A stretch of DNA of 64,000 bases from Gemmatimonadales bacterium (GTDB lineage Bacteria > Gemmatimonadota > Gemmatimonadetes > Gemmatimonadales > GWC2-71-9). Positions 32,611 through 41,248 of the stretch are shown in pieces (positions within the stretch are counted from its first letter, which is position 1; each line of letters begins with the position of its first letter). A model generated the notes under the pieces. It saw nothing but the letters and a program-made list of their open reading frames with translations, did no database searches and was not told the origin of the DNA. The stretch lies in the NCBI GenBank assembly GCA_019637315.1, contig JAHBVU010000003.1, positions 240,353 to 304,352 of the forward strand, written 5' to 3'. The translations under genes and the position numbers were made by a program.

Positions 32611-33174
32611 CTACCGGCCGAGCGCCTCGCGGGCTCGGTCGGCCACAGCCTCGACCGTTCCAATCGCGTGGATCCGGGTAACGCCACCTCGGGCTTCATA
32701 CCAATCGAGCACCGGCGCGGTCTGCTCACGATAGGCCCGCAGACGGCGCTGGACAGCCGCCGGATCGTCGTCGGCTCGGCCCTCGACGGTCCGTCGCTTC
32801 TCGATCCGCTCGAGAATCTCCTCGTCCGTCACATCGAAGAACAGCACCCGGTCGATCTTCCGACCGAGCGTAGCGAGCAGCGCGGCCACGCCCTCGGCCT
32901 GGGGAATGGTCCGAATCACACCGTCGAAAACGACACCGTTGGCAGCCGCCGGCTTGCTCAGCTCTTCACCGACGATCCGCATGATCAGATCGTCGCTGAC
33001 GAGGGCCCCAGACTCCATCACGGCTTTGGCTTCGAGGCCGAGCGGTGTCCCGTTCTTGACAGCTTCGCGCAGCAAGTCGCCCGTGGCGACTTTGGGGATG
33101 CCGAGTCGCTCGGCAATGAGAACGCCCTGAGTGCCTTTACCAGCGCCGGGAGGGCCCAATAGTAAAATGTCCAT
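32611..33174 (-). CDS. adk: Adenylate kinase, short-lid form
   Basis: A 187-residue enzyme interconverting ATP, AMP and ADP. It has the P-loop GPPGAGKGTQ, the AMP-binding helix TGDLLREAV and the short lid (RRTVEGRADDDPAAVQRRL) with no zinc Cys. The usual AMP-site motif DGFPRT is DGVIRT here (84-89): Phe and Pro are replaced while Arg88 is kept. It is the last gene of the ribosomal supercluster, 116 bases after secY, with a large hairpin between. Confidence 0.93.
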   Translation of the reverse strand: MDILLLGPPGAGKGTQGVLIAERLGIPKVATGDLLREAVKNGTPLGLEAKAVMESGALVSDDLIMRIVGEELSKPAAANGVVFDGVIRTIPQAEGVAALLATLGRKIDRVLFFDVTDEEILERIEKRRTVEGRADDDPAAVQRRLRAYREQTAPVLDWYEARGGVTRIHAIGTVEAVADRAREALGR

Positions 33175-33222
33175 GCTTACGAACCAGCGTAGAGGATTCG
33201 TCTCGGGCCGGGCGACGCATCA

Positions 33223-33267
33223 GAGCCCGGACCCGGATCGCTGCTGCCGATCCGGAGTGCCGGGCTC
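33223..33267 (-). terminator. Two-step hairpin between secY and adk
   Basis: Outer stem of 8 bp (33223-33230 with 33260-33267), small internal loop, inner stem of 8 bp (33233-33240 with 33248-33255), 7-base loop. All pairs are perfect. It lies just after the secY stop. No T-run follows, so partial termination or RNA processing is as likely as full termination. Confidence 0.55.
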
Positions 33268-33290
33268 CTGGTACCTCACCGACGGCACAA

Positions 33291-34613
33291 CTAGATAAAG
33301 CGCTGCTGGCGACCGCGGAACTTGACGCGACCCGTCTTCATGAAGCTGTCGTACTTTCGCAGCGTGCGGTGCTGTTCGATCTGCGAAATCGTGTCGAGCA
33401 AGACACCGACGACGATCAGAACCGAGGTGCCGCCGAAAACGGTCTGGTAGTTGAACTGCCGCGCAATGAACGTCGGCACGATGGCTACCGCTGCCAGAAA
33501 GAGCGAGCCGGGCAAGGTGATCCGGCCGAGCACACCGTCGATATAGTCGGCCGTGGCCGAGCCAGGCTTCACGCCGGGAATGAACCCGCCCTGCTTTTTC
33601 AGATTCTCCGACAAGTCGACCGCATTGAAGATGATCGAGGTGTAGAAGTAGCTGAACAGCACGACCATGACACCGAAGACCAGGTCGTACGGAATATCGC
33701 CGGGCGTGAAGAAATTGGCCCATTCGGTGAGCGTCGGGTTGCCGGTGAAGCTGGCAATCGTGCTCGGCATGATGATGATCGTCTGGGCAAAGATGATCGG
33801 CATCACGCCGGCCGTGATCAGCCGGATCGGGATGAACGTCTTTTGCCCTTCACGTACCCGACCGCGTCCCATGACTTTTCGCGGGATCTGGATCGGAATT
33901 CGTCGCGCGGCAATCGTCATGGCCACCACGGCGGCGATGGAACCGACCGCCAGCACCACGATCAGGAGGGCGACACCGAAGCTGACGCTGCCGACCTGGA
34001 CCTGCTCGAGCAGCGAGAAGGTCGAGGGCCAGAGCCGCTCGATGATCGACACGGCAATCAGCAAGCTCATGCCGTTGCCCATACCGCGCTCGGTGATCTG
34101 CTCACCGAGCCACATGATGAAGATCGCGCCGACCGTCAGCGTGAACCACATCGTGGCACGCGCCGCGAATCCGGGGTTGGTCAGCGCGCCCGGAATCGAC
34201 TCGGTGAAGGCAGTGAAGGTCACGGCCTGCGACACGGCGATCATGATCGCGGTGTAGCGGGTGTACTGCGTGAGCTTCTTCTTCCCTTCCTCGTCCTTTT
34301 GCATCTTGCTCACGGTCGGCACGATGCCGCCCAGGAGCTGGAAGATGATGGACGCGGAAATGTACGGCATGATGCCCAGGGCAAAGATGGTGGCCCGATA
34401 GAGGCCACCGCCCAGGGTGTCATACAGCTGGAAGAAGGTGCTCGTCCCGCTGTTGCTGCTGATGAACGCCTGCAGCGCCTGGACGTTGACGCCCGGGGCT
34501 ACGATGTGTGAACCGATCCGGTAGATCAGGATCACGAACAGCGTGAACAGCAGCTTGCGCTTGAGCTCTCCGTCGATCCCGAACGACGGGACCTGTGGGG
34601 CAGGACTGGTCAC
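33291..34613 (-). CDS. secY: Preprotein translocase subunit SecY
   Basis: The 440-residue, ten-helix core of the Sec channel. It begins at GTG 34613 directly after the rplO stop, with GAGG inside the end of rplO. It shows the typical LGIMPYISASIIFQLL plug/helix-2 region, the helix-3/4 boundary, GMGNGMSLLIAVSI, the cytoplasmic loop with RRIPIQ, and the C-terminal cytoplasmic loop LLDTISQIEQHRTLRKYD. It belongs to the spc operon and is followed by the hairpin and adk. Confidence 0.97.
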   Translation of the reverse strand: MTSPAPQVPSFGIDGELKRKLLFTLFVILIYRIGSHIVAPGVNVQALQAFISSNSGTSTFFQLYDTLGGGLYRATIFALGIMPYISASIIFQLLGGIVPTVSKMQKDEEGKKKLTQYTRYTAIMIAVSQAVTFTAFTESIPGALTNPGFAARATMWFTLTVGAIFIMWLGEQITERGMGNGMSLLIAVSIIERLWPSTFSLLEQVQVGSVSFGVALLIVVLAVGSIAAVVAMTIAARRIPIQIPRKVMGRGRVREGQKTFIPIRLITAGVMPIIFAQTIIIMPSTIASFTGNPTLTEWANFFTPGDIPYDLVFGVMVVLFSYFYTSIIFNAVDLSENLKKQGGFIPGVKPGSATADYIDGVLGRITLPGSLFLAAVAIVPTFIARQFNYQTVFGGTSVLIVVGVLLDTISQIEQHRTLRKYDSFMKTGRVKFRGRQQRFI

Positions 34614-35060
34614 TTACGCCTCGACTTTTCCGCCTGCTGCCTCGATCTTGGCTTTGGCCTGACCCGAGACCGCAACACCGCGGACCGTAATCGCCCGATT
34701 GATCTCGCCCGCGGCGAGCAATTTGATGGGATCGTCCGCTTTCTTGACGAGCCCGGCTGCTGCCAGCGTCTCCGGCGTCAGCTCCGTCCCCTCGAGCTTC
34801 TCGAGCTGACGCAGGTTGACGATCTGGGCCACTTCCTTGAACGGGTTGGTAAACCCGCGCTTCGGCAAGCGCCGATAGAGCGGCACCTGACCGCCTTCGT
34901 AGCCCGGGTTGGTCTGACCACCCGTGCGCGCCTTATGACCTTTATGACCTTTGCCGGACGTCTTGCCCAGCCCGCTGCCGATACCACGACCGAGCCGCTT
35001 GCGAGGCGTGTTGCTGCCCTTGGCCGGCCGCAGGTTGGAAAGCGTGATCTTGTCCGCCAT
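34614..35060 (-). CDS. rplO: 50S ribosomal protein L15
   Basis: 148 residues. The N-terminal Gly/Lys-rich arm (SNTPRKRLGRGIGSGLGKTSGKGHKGHKAR) and the following GGQTNPGYEGGQVPLYRRLPKRGF are diagnostic. It is a late-assembly 23S rRNA-binding protein, and sits in the spc operon between rpmD and secY with the stop abutting the secY GTG. The length is normal. Confidence 0.97.
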   Translation of the reverse strand: MADKITLSNLRPAKGSNTPRKRLGRGIGSGLGKTSGKGHKGHKARTGGQTNPGYEGGQVPLYRRLPKRGFTNPFKEVAQIVNLRQLEKLEGTELTPETLAAAGLVKKADDPIKLLAAGEINRAITVRGVAVSGQAKAKIEAAGGKVEA

Positions 35061-35080
35061 ACTCCTGATCCTTTCCCGTC

Positions 35081-35332
35081 TTACGCCTTGGCCACCTGGA
35101 CCATATGGCGGACCTTGAACAACATGCCTCGCACCGACGCATTGTTGACGATCTCGACCTCGGCCTGGTGCTTGTGCAGACCGAGCGCCGCGAGCGTCCG
35201 GCGCATCGTATCATCGTGCCCGATCGTCGAGCGGATCTGCTTGACCCGAAGCCGGGCCGCCTCCGCTTCGCTCGGAATAGTAGCCGCATAGTAGGCCGGC
35301 CCTTGCCGACCAACCGCAGGATTCCGTCCCAT
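35081..35332 (-). CDS. rpmD: 50S ribosomal protein L30
   Basis: 83 residues. The usual ~60-residue L30 fold starts at about residue 24 (LRVKQIRSTIGHDDTMRRTLAALGLHKHQAEV). The first ~22 residues (MGRNPAVGRQGPAYYAATIP) are extra, and no later in-frame start fits. It lies between rpsE and rplO. The extension would sit at the exposed end of the small L30 domain. Confidence 0.93.
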   Translation of the reverse strand: MGRNPAVGRQGPAYYAATIPSEAEAARLRVKQIRSTIGHDDTMRRTLAALGLHKHQAEVEIVNNASVRGMLFKVRHMVQVAKA

Positions 35333-35335
35333 TGC

Positions 35336-35998
35336 TTAACCCTCCTGCCGCGGGCGGTAGGCGATCTGGTCGACTTCGATGCCGCGCTCGCGCGCCACCT
35401 GCCGGACCGAGACCAGGCTCCGCAGCCCGTCGAGCGTCGCTCGCACCATGTTGTGCGGATTGTTCGAGCCCAAGCTCTTGGTCAGGATGTCGGTGATCCC
35501 GGCGCATTCGAGCACCGCGCGCACCGGCCCCCCGGCAATCACGCCAGTACCGGTCGCCGCCGGCTTGAGCAACACCTTCCCGGCGCCATGCCGACCGATC
35601 ACGTCGTGGGGAATGGTCGTCCCGGTCCGCGGGATTTCCGTCATGGCGCGCTTGGCGGCATCGACCGCCTTGCGCACGGCTTCGGAGACCTCGTTGGCTT
35701 TGCCCGTCGCAAAGCCGACCCGACCCTTGCCATCGCCCACGGCCACGAGGGCGTTGAACGAGAAGCGACGCCCGCCCTTGACGACTTTGGCGACCCGATT
35801 GATGTCGACAACCTTCTCGACAAACTCGCTCGCCTGGTCCCGGTCGCCCCGGCGATCATTGCGACCATCGCCCCGGCCGCGACCACCGCGCTCACCGCCG
35901 CGGCCGCCACCACCCTGTCCGCCACGACGCCCCCGGGTCCGTTCGCCAGTCGGCGCTTCCGTGGTCGTCTCGGTGCCCTGCACGTGAGGTTCCGTCAT
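35336..35998 (-). CDS. rpsE: 30S ribosomal protein S5 with RGG-rich N-terminal extension
   Basis: 220 residues, about 50 more than usual. The conserved S5 double-stranded-RNA-binding fold begins near residue 60 ([32 protein letters not shown]), with [10 protein letters not shown] and [15 protein letters not shown] downstream. Residues 20-55 are a low-complexity run of Arg, Gly and Asp with several RGG/RGR repeats. The ATG shares a base with the rplR stop. S5 normally lines the mRNA entry site and affects fidelity; the basic tail could contact mRNA. Confidence 0.96.
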   Translation of the reverse strand: MTEPHVQGTETTTEAPTGERTRGRRGGQGGGGRGGERGGRGRGDGRNDRRGDRDQASEFVEKVVDINRVAKVVKGGRRFSFNALVAVGDGKGRVGFATGKANEVSEAVRKAVDAAKRAMTEIPRTGTTIPHDVIGRHGAGKVLLKPAATGTGVIAGGPVRAVLECAGITDILTKSLGSNNPHNMVRATLDGLRSLVSVRQVARERGIEVDQIAYRPRQEG

Positions 35999-36369
35999 TA
36001 GAACTCCAATCCACCTTCGCGGGCGCCATCAGCGACCGCCTTGACCCGCCCATGATACCGATAGCCCGCCCGGTCGAAGACCACTTTGGCAATGCCCGCA
36101 GCCTTGGCCTTGGCGGCGAGCAGCTTGCCGGTCGCCTTGGCCTTGGCCACCTTGCCGGTGCCCTCGAGCTCGATCCCTTCGCTGCCGTCGCTGGTACCGA
36201 GCAGCACCACGCCGCGGGCATCGTCGACCAGCTGCGCATAGATATGCTTGAGCGACCGGAAGACGACCAGGCGCGGACGCTCCGCATCGCCGGCGACCTT
36301 CTTGCGCACCCGCAGGTGGCGGCGGTAGCGCCGCTCTTCGCGGGTCTTCGGTGCGTGAATCGGACGCAT
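35998..36369 (-). CDS. rplR: 50S ribosomal protein L18
   Basis: 123 residues of normal length. The 5S rRNA-binding pattern is clear: [43 protein letters not shown] and [26 protein letters not shown]. It lies in the spc operon between rplF and rpsE, with a one-base overlap with rpsE. Confidence 0.97.
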   Translation of the reverse strand: MRPIHAPKTREERRYRRHLRVRKKVAGDAERPRLVVFRSLKHIYAQLVDDARGVVLLGTSDGSEGIELEGTGKVAKAKATGKLLAAKAKAAGIAKVVFDRAGYRYHGRVKAVADGAREGGLEF

Positions 36370-36372
36370 CGG

Positions 36373-36912
36373 TTACTTCGCTCCTGTCTTGCCGGCCTTA
36401 CGCCGGACCCGCTCACCCTGATACCGCACACCCTTGCCCTTGTAGGGCTCGGGCGGGCGAATCGCCCGGATCTCCGAAGCCACCTGGCCCACCAGCTCTT
36501 TGCTGGGGCCGGTGATCCGGACTACGGTGTTGTTTTCGACCGCGACCTTGATCGACGACGGCGCGGCATAGACGACCTGGTGCGAGAAACCGAGGCTCAG
36601 CTTGAGCCCGGTTGCCACGACCTCTGCCTTGTAGCCGACGCCCTGGATCTCGAGCACCCGCTCGAAGCCTTTCGAGACGCCCTCGACCATGTTGGCCACC
36701 AGGGTGCGCGAGAGACCGTGGAGCGCTTTGTGATGCTCCTGATCGCTCGGCCGCACCACCGTCAGCACGCCGTTGTCGAGCGACGCCGTGATGTCCCGCG
36801 GCAGCTCGCGGCTCAACTCGCCCTTCGGGCCCTTGACCGCCACCGTCCCGCCCTTGATCGTCACCGTGACGTCTTTGGGAACGCTGATGGGTCTCCGTCC
36901 AATTCGTGACAC
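36373..36912 (-). CDS. rplF: 50S ribosomal protein L6
   Basis: 179 residues. It begins at GTG 36912 with GGAGG 5 bases upstream. The N-terminus SRIGRRPISVPKDVTVTIKGGTVAVKGPKGEL and the C-terminal RPPEPYKGKGVRYQGERVRRKAGKTGAK are diagnostic. L6 binds near the sarcin-ricin loop. It stands in spc order between rpsH and rplR. Confidence 0.97.
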   Translation of the reverse strand: MSRIGRRPISVPKDVTVTIKGGTVAVKGPKGELSRELPRDITASLDNGVLTVVRPSDQEHHKALHGLSRTLVANMVEGVSKGFERVLEIQGVGYKAEVVATGLKLSLGFSHQVVYAAPSSIKVAVENNTVVRITGPSKELVGQVASEIRAIRPPEPYKGKGVRYQGERVRRKAGKTGAK

Positions 36913-36920
36913 GTCGCCTC

Positions 36921-37316
36921 CTACCAGACAACCGCGAGGAGTTCGCCGCCCAAGTTGGCCGCTCGTGCCTGACTATCGCTCATCAACCCCTTGGGGGTCG
37001 AGACGATGGCCATACCGAGACCATTCTTGATGCGGGGAATCTCGCGGCTCTTGACGTAGCGGCGCAGGCCCGGTGACGACATCCGCTTCATCTCACGAAT
37101 CACCGGGCGCTCGTTATGGTAGCGCAAGGTGATGCGGAGCAGCCCGCGGGGGCCGTCCTCGAGGACCTTGAAGTCCGCGATGTAGTGATTGTCATGGAGA
37201 ATCCGCGCCAACTCGACCTTGAGTCGCGACGCCGGAATGTCCACGCGACGCTGGCCCGCCGATGCTGCGTTGCGGATGCGGGCCAGCATATCCGCGACAG
37301 GATCTGTCATGCTCAT
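36921..37316 (-). CDS. rpsH: 30S ribosomal protein S8
   Basis: 131 residues starting MSMTDPVADMLARIRNA, the standard S8 N-terminus. The C-terminal KSREIPRIKNGLGMAIVSTPKGLMSD motif binds helix 21 of 16S rRNA. In E. coli S8 represses the spc operon by binding near the L5 start; whether such a site exists here cannot be told from the minus-strand leader of rplE. Confidence 0.97.
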   Translation of the reverse strand: MSMTDPVADMLARIRNAASAGQRRVDIPASRLKVELARILHDNHYIADFKVLEDGPRGLLRITLRYHNERPVIREMKRMSSPGLRRYVKSREIPRIKNGLGMAIVSTPKGLMSDSQARAANLGGELLAVVW

Positions 37317-37331
37317 GCGTGATCCCTTCCC

Positions 37332-37517
37332 TTACCAACTCGCCTTGCGCACGCCGGGGAGATGTCCCCGGAGCGCGAGTTCCCGGAAGCACAACCGGCA
37401 GAGCCCGAACTTCCGCAGTACAGCCCGCGCCCGACCGCAGCGCTGGCAACGACGGACGGCCCGCGCCTTGAACTTCGGCACCCGCTTGGCACGCTCAATC
37501 CAACTGGTCTTCGCCAT
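37332..37517 (-). CDS. rpsN: 30S ribosomal protein S14, zinc-binding type
   Basis: 61 residues, the short C+ form. The zinc ligands are C24-x-x-C27 and C40-x-x-C43, followed by the conserved [15 protein letters not shown] tail. Many bacteria also encode a zinc-free copy for low-zinc growth; none is in this window. It lies between rplE and rpsH. Confidence 0.97.
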   Translation of the reverse strand: MAKTSWIERAKRVPKFKARAVRRCQRCGRARAVLRKFGLCRLCFRELALRGHLPGVRKASW

Positions 37518-37532
37518 TTCTCGCCTCTCGCC

Positions 37533-38234
37533 TTACAGGGCCGGTCGAATCGGGGTTTCGCCCCGGAACGGCCACCCGAACTCCTTGAGTAGCGCGAGCG
37601 CGAGATCATCCCGCCCCGCCGTCGTCACGATCGTGATATCCATCCCGTGGACCTTGTCGACCTTGTCATAGTCGATCTCGGGGAAGATCAACTGCTCCTT
37701 GATCCCGAAGGAGTAGTTCCCCCGTCCATCGAAGCTCCGGCTCGGCATGCCGCGGAAGTCACGCGTCCGGGGCAGCGAGAACGAAATGAAGCGGTCGAGG
37801 AACTCGTACATCCGCGGACCGCGCAGCGTCACCATCACGCCGACCGGCACACCCTCGCGAAGGCCGAAGTTCGAGATCGCCTTCTTGGCCCGGGTAATCA
37901 CAGGGCGCTGCCCGGTGATCGCCAGCATCTCGTCGACCAGCGCATCGAGCGCCTTCGGATTCTTGCTCGCCTCGCCAAGACCGACATTGAGCACGATCTT
38001 GCTGATCCGGGGAATCTGCATCGGATTCTCGAGCCCGAACTGCTGCTTGATCCGATCGCGGATGGTCCGGGTGTAGTAGTCGAGCAGCCGTGGCGTGCCC
38101 TCCGACACCTTCGGCGTCGGATCGGTCGCAACCTGCGACTTGCCGGAGCCCTTGGTGCTCCCGCCACCCTTGCCCGGCTTCCCACCTGCCGGCGCGCCCT
38201 TGGGCGCCGCCTTCTTCGCCTTTGCCTCAGCCAT
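37533..38234 (-). CDS. rplE: 50S ribosomal protein L5 with Lys/Gly-rich N-terminal extension
   Basis: 233 residues, about 50 longer than usual. The standard L5 fold begins at about residue 47 ([39 protein letters not shown]). The preceding part is rich in Lys, Gly, Ser and Pro ([19 protein letters not shown]). No alternative start with a good ribosome site is seen nearer the core. L5 bridges 5S rRNA and the P-site tRNA region. Confidence 0.95.
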   Translation of the reverse strand: MAEAKAKKAAPKGAPAGGKPGKGGGSTKGSGKSQVATDPTPKVSEGTPRLLDYYTRTIRDRIKQQFGLENPMQIPRISKIVLNVGLGEASKNPKALDALVDEMLAITGQRPVITRAKKAISNFGLREGVPVGVMVTLRGPRMYEFLDRFISFSLPRTRDFRGMPSRSFDGRGNYSFGIKEQLIFPEIDYDKVDKVHGMDITIVTTAGRDDLALALLKEFGWPFRGETPIRPAL

Positions 38235-38236
38235 CG

Positions 38237-38623
38237 TTACCGATTCCTCGCGATCGACTGTCCGGACTTGACGGCGATCCGCTCAACCGTGCCGTCCTTG
38301 TCCTTCTGCCGCCGAATCCTGGTCGGCTCACCCGTCTTCGGGTCGAGTAACATCACGTTCGAGTGGTGGATCGGCGCCGGGCGCTCCACGATGCCCGACT
38401 GCTGATTCGGACCGCTCGCCTTGAGATGGCGCTTGACCAGGTTCACTCCTTCGAGCGTGACCCGTCCCGTCTTGGGATGGACCCGCAGCACCCGAGCGCG
38501 CTGCCCGGCATGCTCACCCGAAATGACCTGAACCGTATCACCCTTGGTGATCGACATCTTGACGCGCACCACGGCCTTGGGGCCGAGCTTACGGCGCGCC
38601 TTGCGATGAACGAGAATCCGCAT
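38237..38623 (-). CDS. rplX: 50S ribosomal protein L24
   Basis: 128 residues. The KOW motif is at about 27-50 ([22 protein letters not shown]). The ATG at 38623 is preferred: GGAGGTGA, a perfect Shine-Dalgarno sequence, lies directly upstream. An internal ATG (38557) would give the usual short start MSITKGDTV but has no ribosome site. The result is a 22-residue basic extension ([20 protein letters not shown]). L24 starts 50S assembly. Confidence 0.94.
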   Translation of the reverse strand: MRILVHRKARRKLGPKAVVRVKMSITKGDTVQVISGEHAGQRARVLRVHPKTGRVTLEGVNLVKRHLKASGPNQQSGIVERPAPIHHSNVMLLDPKTGEPTRIRRQKDKDGTVERIAVKSGQSIARNR

Positions 38624-38624
38624 A

Positions 38625-38993
38625 TCAGATCACCTCCGGCGCCAGCGACACGATCTTCATGTAGCGCTTCTCACGCAGCTCACGGGCAACCGGCCCGAAG
38701 ATACGGGTCGCGCGCGGCTCGCCCTGATCGTTGATGAGCACCGCCGCGTTCTCGTCGAAGCGGATGTAGGAGCCGTCCTTCCGACGGGTCTCCTTCGCGA
38801 CCCGGACGATCACCGCGCGGGCCACGTCACCCTTCTTGACCTGCCCCGTCGGGATCGCATCCTTGATCGCGACGATTACGACGTCACCCAAACCGGCATA
38901 ACGCCGCTTCGAGCCGCCCAATACGCGGATCACGAGGGCTTTGCGCGCCCCACTGTTGTCCGCGACTCGTAAAATCGATTCCTGTTGGACCAT
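38625..38993 (-). CDS. rplN: 50S ribosomal protein L14
   Basis: 122 residues of normal length. The start [39 protein letters not shown] and the end [17 protein letters not shown] are standard. It is at the subunit interface and is the RsfS target in other bacteria. It opens the spc part, 51 bases after rpsQ. Confidence 0.98.
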   Translation of the reverse strand: MVQQESILRVADNSGARKALVIRVLGGSKRRYAGLGDVVIVAIKDAIPTGQVKKGDVARAVIVRVAKETRRKDGSYIRFDENAAVLINDQGEPRATRIFGPVARELREKRYMKIVSLAPEVI

Positions 38994-39044
38994 ATCCGGT
39001 GCCCTTGTCTGGTTGAGCGCCGCAGAGCGGCACCCGACGACTTC

Positions 39045-39314
39045 CTACTTTGCGCGCTCGACGATCTCGGTCACGCGCCACCGGACGGTCTTCGCCAGCG
39101 GCCGCGTTTCCATGACCCGCACCACGTCTCCGGCTTTCGCATCCTTCTCGTTGCGCGCCTTGATCGTCTTGGTCCGGGTGATCTGCTTCCCGTACATCGG
39201 GTGGGAGAACCGCCGCTCCAGCACCACCGTGACCGTGTTGGTCATCTTGTCGCTCTTGACGACACCGGTGCGCACCTTGCGCCGATTCCGGGCCGACTCA
39301 TTCTGCTCGGTCAT
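39045..39314 (-). CDS. rpsQ: 30S ribosomal protein S17
   Basis: 89 residues. The OB-fold pattern KVRTGVVKSDKMTNTVTVVLERRFSHPMYGKQITRTK and the end TRPLAKTVRWRVTEIVERAK are typical. It binds the 5' domain of 16S rRNA early in assembly. It is the last gene of the S10 part, three bases after rpmC. Confidence 0.97.
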   Translation of the reverse strand: MTEQNESARNRRKVRTGVVKSDKMTNTVTVVLERRFSHPMYGKQITRTKTIKARNEKDAKAGDVVRVMETRPLAKTVRWRVTEIVERAK

Positions 39315-39317
39315 GGT

Positions 39318-39521
39318 CTACGCCTCATGTCCCTTCTGCCGCAGCACCGTCTTGATCCGCGCGATGTCCCGTCGCCGGGTCCGGAACTGAATCGGGTTCT
39401 CAACCGCCTCGGTTGCCGTCCGGAAGCGAATCCGGAACTGCTCTTCCTTGAACTCGGCCAACTTGGCCTCGAGTTCCTCTACCGAAAGCTGCGCCAGGTC
39501 CGACGCTCGTTGCGCCTTCAT
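39318..39521 (-). CDS. rpmC: 50S ribosomal protein L29
   Basis: 67 residues, two long helices (ASDLAQLSVEELEAKLAEFKEEQFRIRFRTATEAVENPIQFRTRRRDIARIKTVLRQK, in pieces). It lies at the polypeptide exit near L23 and contributes to chaperone and SRP docking. It is normal in length and order, one base after rplP. Confidence 0.97.
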   Translation of the reverse strand: MKAQRASDLAQLSVEELEAKLAEFKEEQFRIRFRTATEAVENPIQFRTRRRDIARIKTVLRQKGHEA

Positions 39522-39522
39522 G

Positions 39523-39936
39523 CTAGTGCTCCTCCCGCTTCACGAACCGGGTCTTGAGCGGCAGCTTGGCCGAGGCGAGCTCGAACGCTTTGCGTGCCAC
39601 ATCCTCCGGCACCCCTTCGACCTCGAAGAGGATCCGCGCCGGCTTGACCACCGCGACCCATCCTTCCGGATTGCCCTTACCCGAGCCCATGCGGGTTTCC
39701 GCCGGCTTCTTGGTGATGGGCTTATCCGGGAACACCCGAATCCACATCTTGCCGCCGCGCTTCATCGCACGCGAAATCGCGATACGCGACGCTTCGATCT
39801 GGCGGTTGGTGAGCCATCCCGGCTCCGTCGTCGCCAGAGCATACTCGCCGTACGCGATGGTGCTGCCACGCAGGGCCGTGCCCCGGGTCCGACCTTTGAA
39901 CTGCTTGCGGAACTTGATCCGCTTCGGCGCAAGCAT
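39523..39936 (-). CDS. rplP: 50S ribosomal protein L16
   Basis: 137 residues. [34 protein letters not shown] and [28 protein letters not shown] are the usual L16 blocks. It helps place the A-site tRNA and contains the Arg that is hydroxylated in some bacteria (within RMGSGKG). It lies between rpsC and rpmC. Confidence 0.98.
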   Translation of the reverse strand: MLAPKRIKFRKQFKGRTRGTALRGSTIAYGEYALATTEPGWLTNRQIEASRIAISRAMKRGGKMWIRVFPDKPITKKPAETRMGSGKGNPEGWVAVVKPARILFEVEGVPEDVARKAFELASAKLPLKTRFVKREEH

Positions 39937-39938
39937 TG

Positions 39939-40598
39939 TTATGCCCCCGTGCTGTACGTCTTGCCGGTGACGTCTTCCACGACCTCACCGCGGAAGATCC
40001 AGACCTTGATACCGATGGTACCGTAGGTGGTCTTCGCCGTGCTCGTCGCGTAGTCGATGTCCGCTCGCAGCGTATGCAGCGGCACCCGGCCTTCGTGATA
40101 CTTTTCCGTCCGCGCGATCTCGGCCCCGCCGAGTCGACCGGACACTCGAACGCGGATACCTTGCGCACCCATCCGCATCGCCGCCTGGACCGCCCGCTTC
40201 ATCGCCCGGCGGAACGAAATCCGCTGGATGATCTGATGCGCGATGTTGTCGCCCACCAGCTGCGCGGACGTCTCGGGCCGCTTGATTTCCTCGACGTTGA
40301 TCGCCGCTTCCTTCGACGTCAGCTGTGCCAGCTCGTCCCGGAGCTTGTCGACCTCGGCGCCCTTCTTACCGATCACCACACCCGGCCGGCCCGTATGGAC
40401 CGTCACGGTGACCTTGCCAGGCCGCCGCTCGATGTGGATCTCCGCAATGGCCGCGTGGCCGAGACGGGTCATCAAGTACTTCCGGATCAGCTCGTCTTCC
40501 TTGAGCAGCGCGGGCATGTCCTTCCCCGCATACCAGCGGGACACCCACGGCTTGACGATCCCGAGCCGAAACCCGACCGGATTGGTTTTCTGACCCAT
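39939..40598 (-). CDS. rpsC: 30S ribosomal protein S3
   Basis: 219 residues. [22 protein letters not shown], the KH domain loop [24 protein letters not shown] and the C-terminal [29 protein letters not shown] are clear. With S4 and S5 it forms the mRNA entry helicase. It lies between rplV and rplP with 2-3-base gaps. Confidence 0.98.
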   Translation of the reverse strand: MGQKTNPVGFRLGIVKPWVSRWYAGKDMPALLKEDELIRKYLMTRLGHAAIAEIHIERRPGKVTVTVHTGRPGVVIGKKGAEVDKLRDELAQLTSKEAAINVEEIKRPETSAQLVGDNIAHQIIQRISFRRAMKRAVQAAMRMGAQGIRVRVSGRLGGAEIARTEKYHEGRVPLHTLRADIDYATSTAKTTYGTIGIKVWIFRGEVVEDVTGKTYSTGA

Positions 40599-40601
40599 CG
40601 A

Positions 40602-40955
40602 CTACTCCTTGCTCCGCACGTGGATCTCCACGTGGCTCGTCCGCTTCTTGATCGGTGTGGCCCGGCCCTGCGCCGCAGCGTGGATCCGCTTGAGCGGCTT
40701 ACCCCCGTTGACCAGCGCGCGGGCGACCACCAGCTCGTCGGCGTCGAACCGCTCATTGGCCGCGAGGGCCTTCTGCTCGGCGTTCGACACCGCGCTCTTG
40801 AGCGTCTTGGCGATCTGCTTCGCCGCATTCCGCTTGTTGAACTTGAGGATCGCCAACGCCTCGTTGACGTCCTTCCCGCGGATCAAGTCGATCACCAGGC
40901 GCATCTTGCGCGGACTCTGGCGGACGTGCCGCTGGATTGCGTGTCCTTGCGACAT
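40602..40955 (-). CDS. rplV: 50S ribosomal protein L22
   Basis: 117 residues. I chose ATG 40955, five bases after GGAG; a GTG at 40961 overlapping the rpsS stop is also open. It has RQSPRKMRLVIDLIRGKDVNEALAILKF and the beta-hairpin tip region RIHAAAQGRATPIKKRTSHVEIHV, which lines the exit tunnel and is the site of macrolide-resistance changes in other species. Confidence 0.96.
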   Translation of the reverse strand: MSQGHAIQRHVRQSPRKMRLVIDLIRGKDVNEALAILKFNKRNAAKQIAKTLKSAVSNAEQKALAANERFDADELVVARALVNGGKPLKRIHAAAQGRATPIKKRTSHVEIHVRSKE

Positions 40956-40957
40956 AA

Positions 40958-41248
40958 TCACTCCGGCTTCGCCTTCTTGTCAGCCACCAGCTTGCCGCTG
41001 TGGCCCTTGAAGGTACGGGTCGGTGCAAACTCGCCGAGTTTGTGACCCACCATGTTTTCGGTGACATACACCGGCACATGCTTGTTGCCGTTATGCACCC
41101 CGAACGTGTGGCCAACGAACTCCGGCAGCACCGTGCTCGCACGGCTCCAGGTCTTGATGACCTGCTTGCTGTTCTTCGTGTTCAAGACCTGCACCTTGCG
41201 GAGCAAGGATTCATGAACATACGGTCCCTTCTTGATGCTCCGGCTCAT
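40958..41248 (-). CDS. rpsS: 30S ribosomal protein S19
   Basis: 96 residues. [19 protein letters not shown] and [40 protein letters not shown] are diagnostic. It is a head protein near the A-site finger. Its ATG shares a base with the rplB stop, and its stop lies just ahead of the rplV start. Confidence 0.98.
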   Translation of the reverse strand: MSRSIKKGPYVHESLLRKVQVLNTKNSKQVIKTWSRASTVLPEFVGHTFGVHNGNKHVPVYVTENMVGHKLGEFAPTRTFKGHSGKLVADKKAKPE

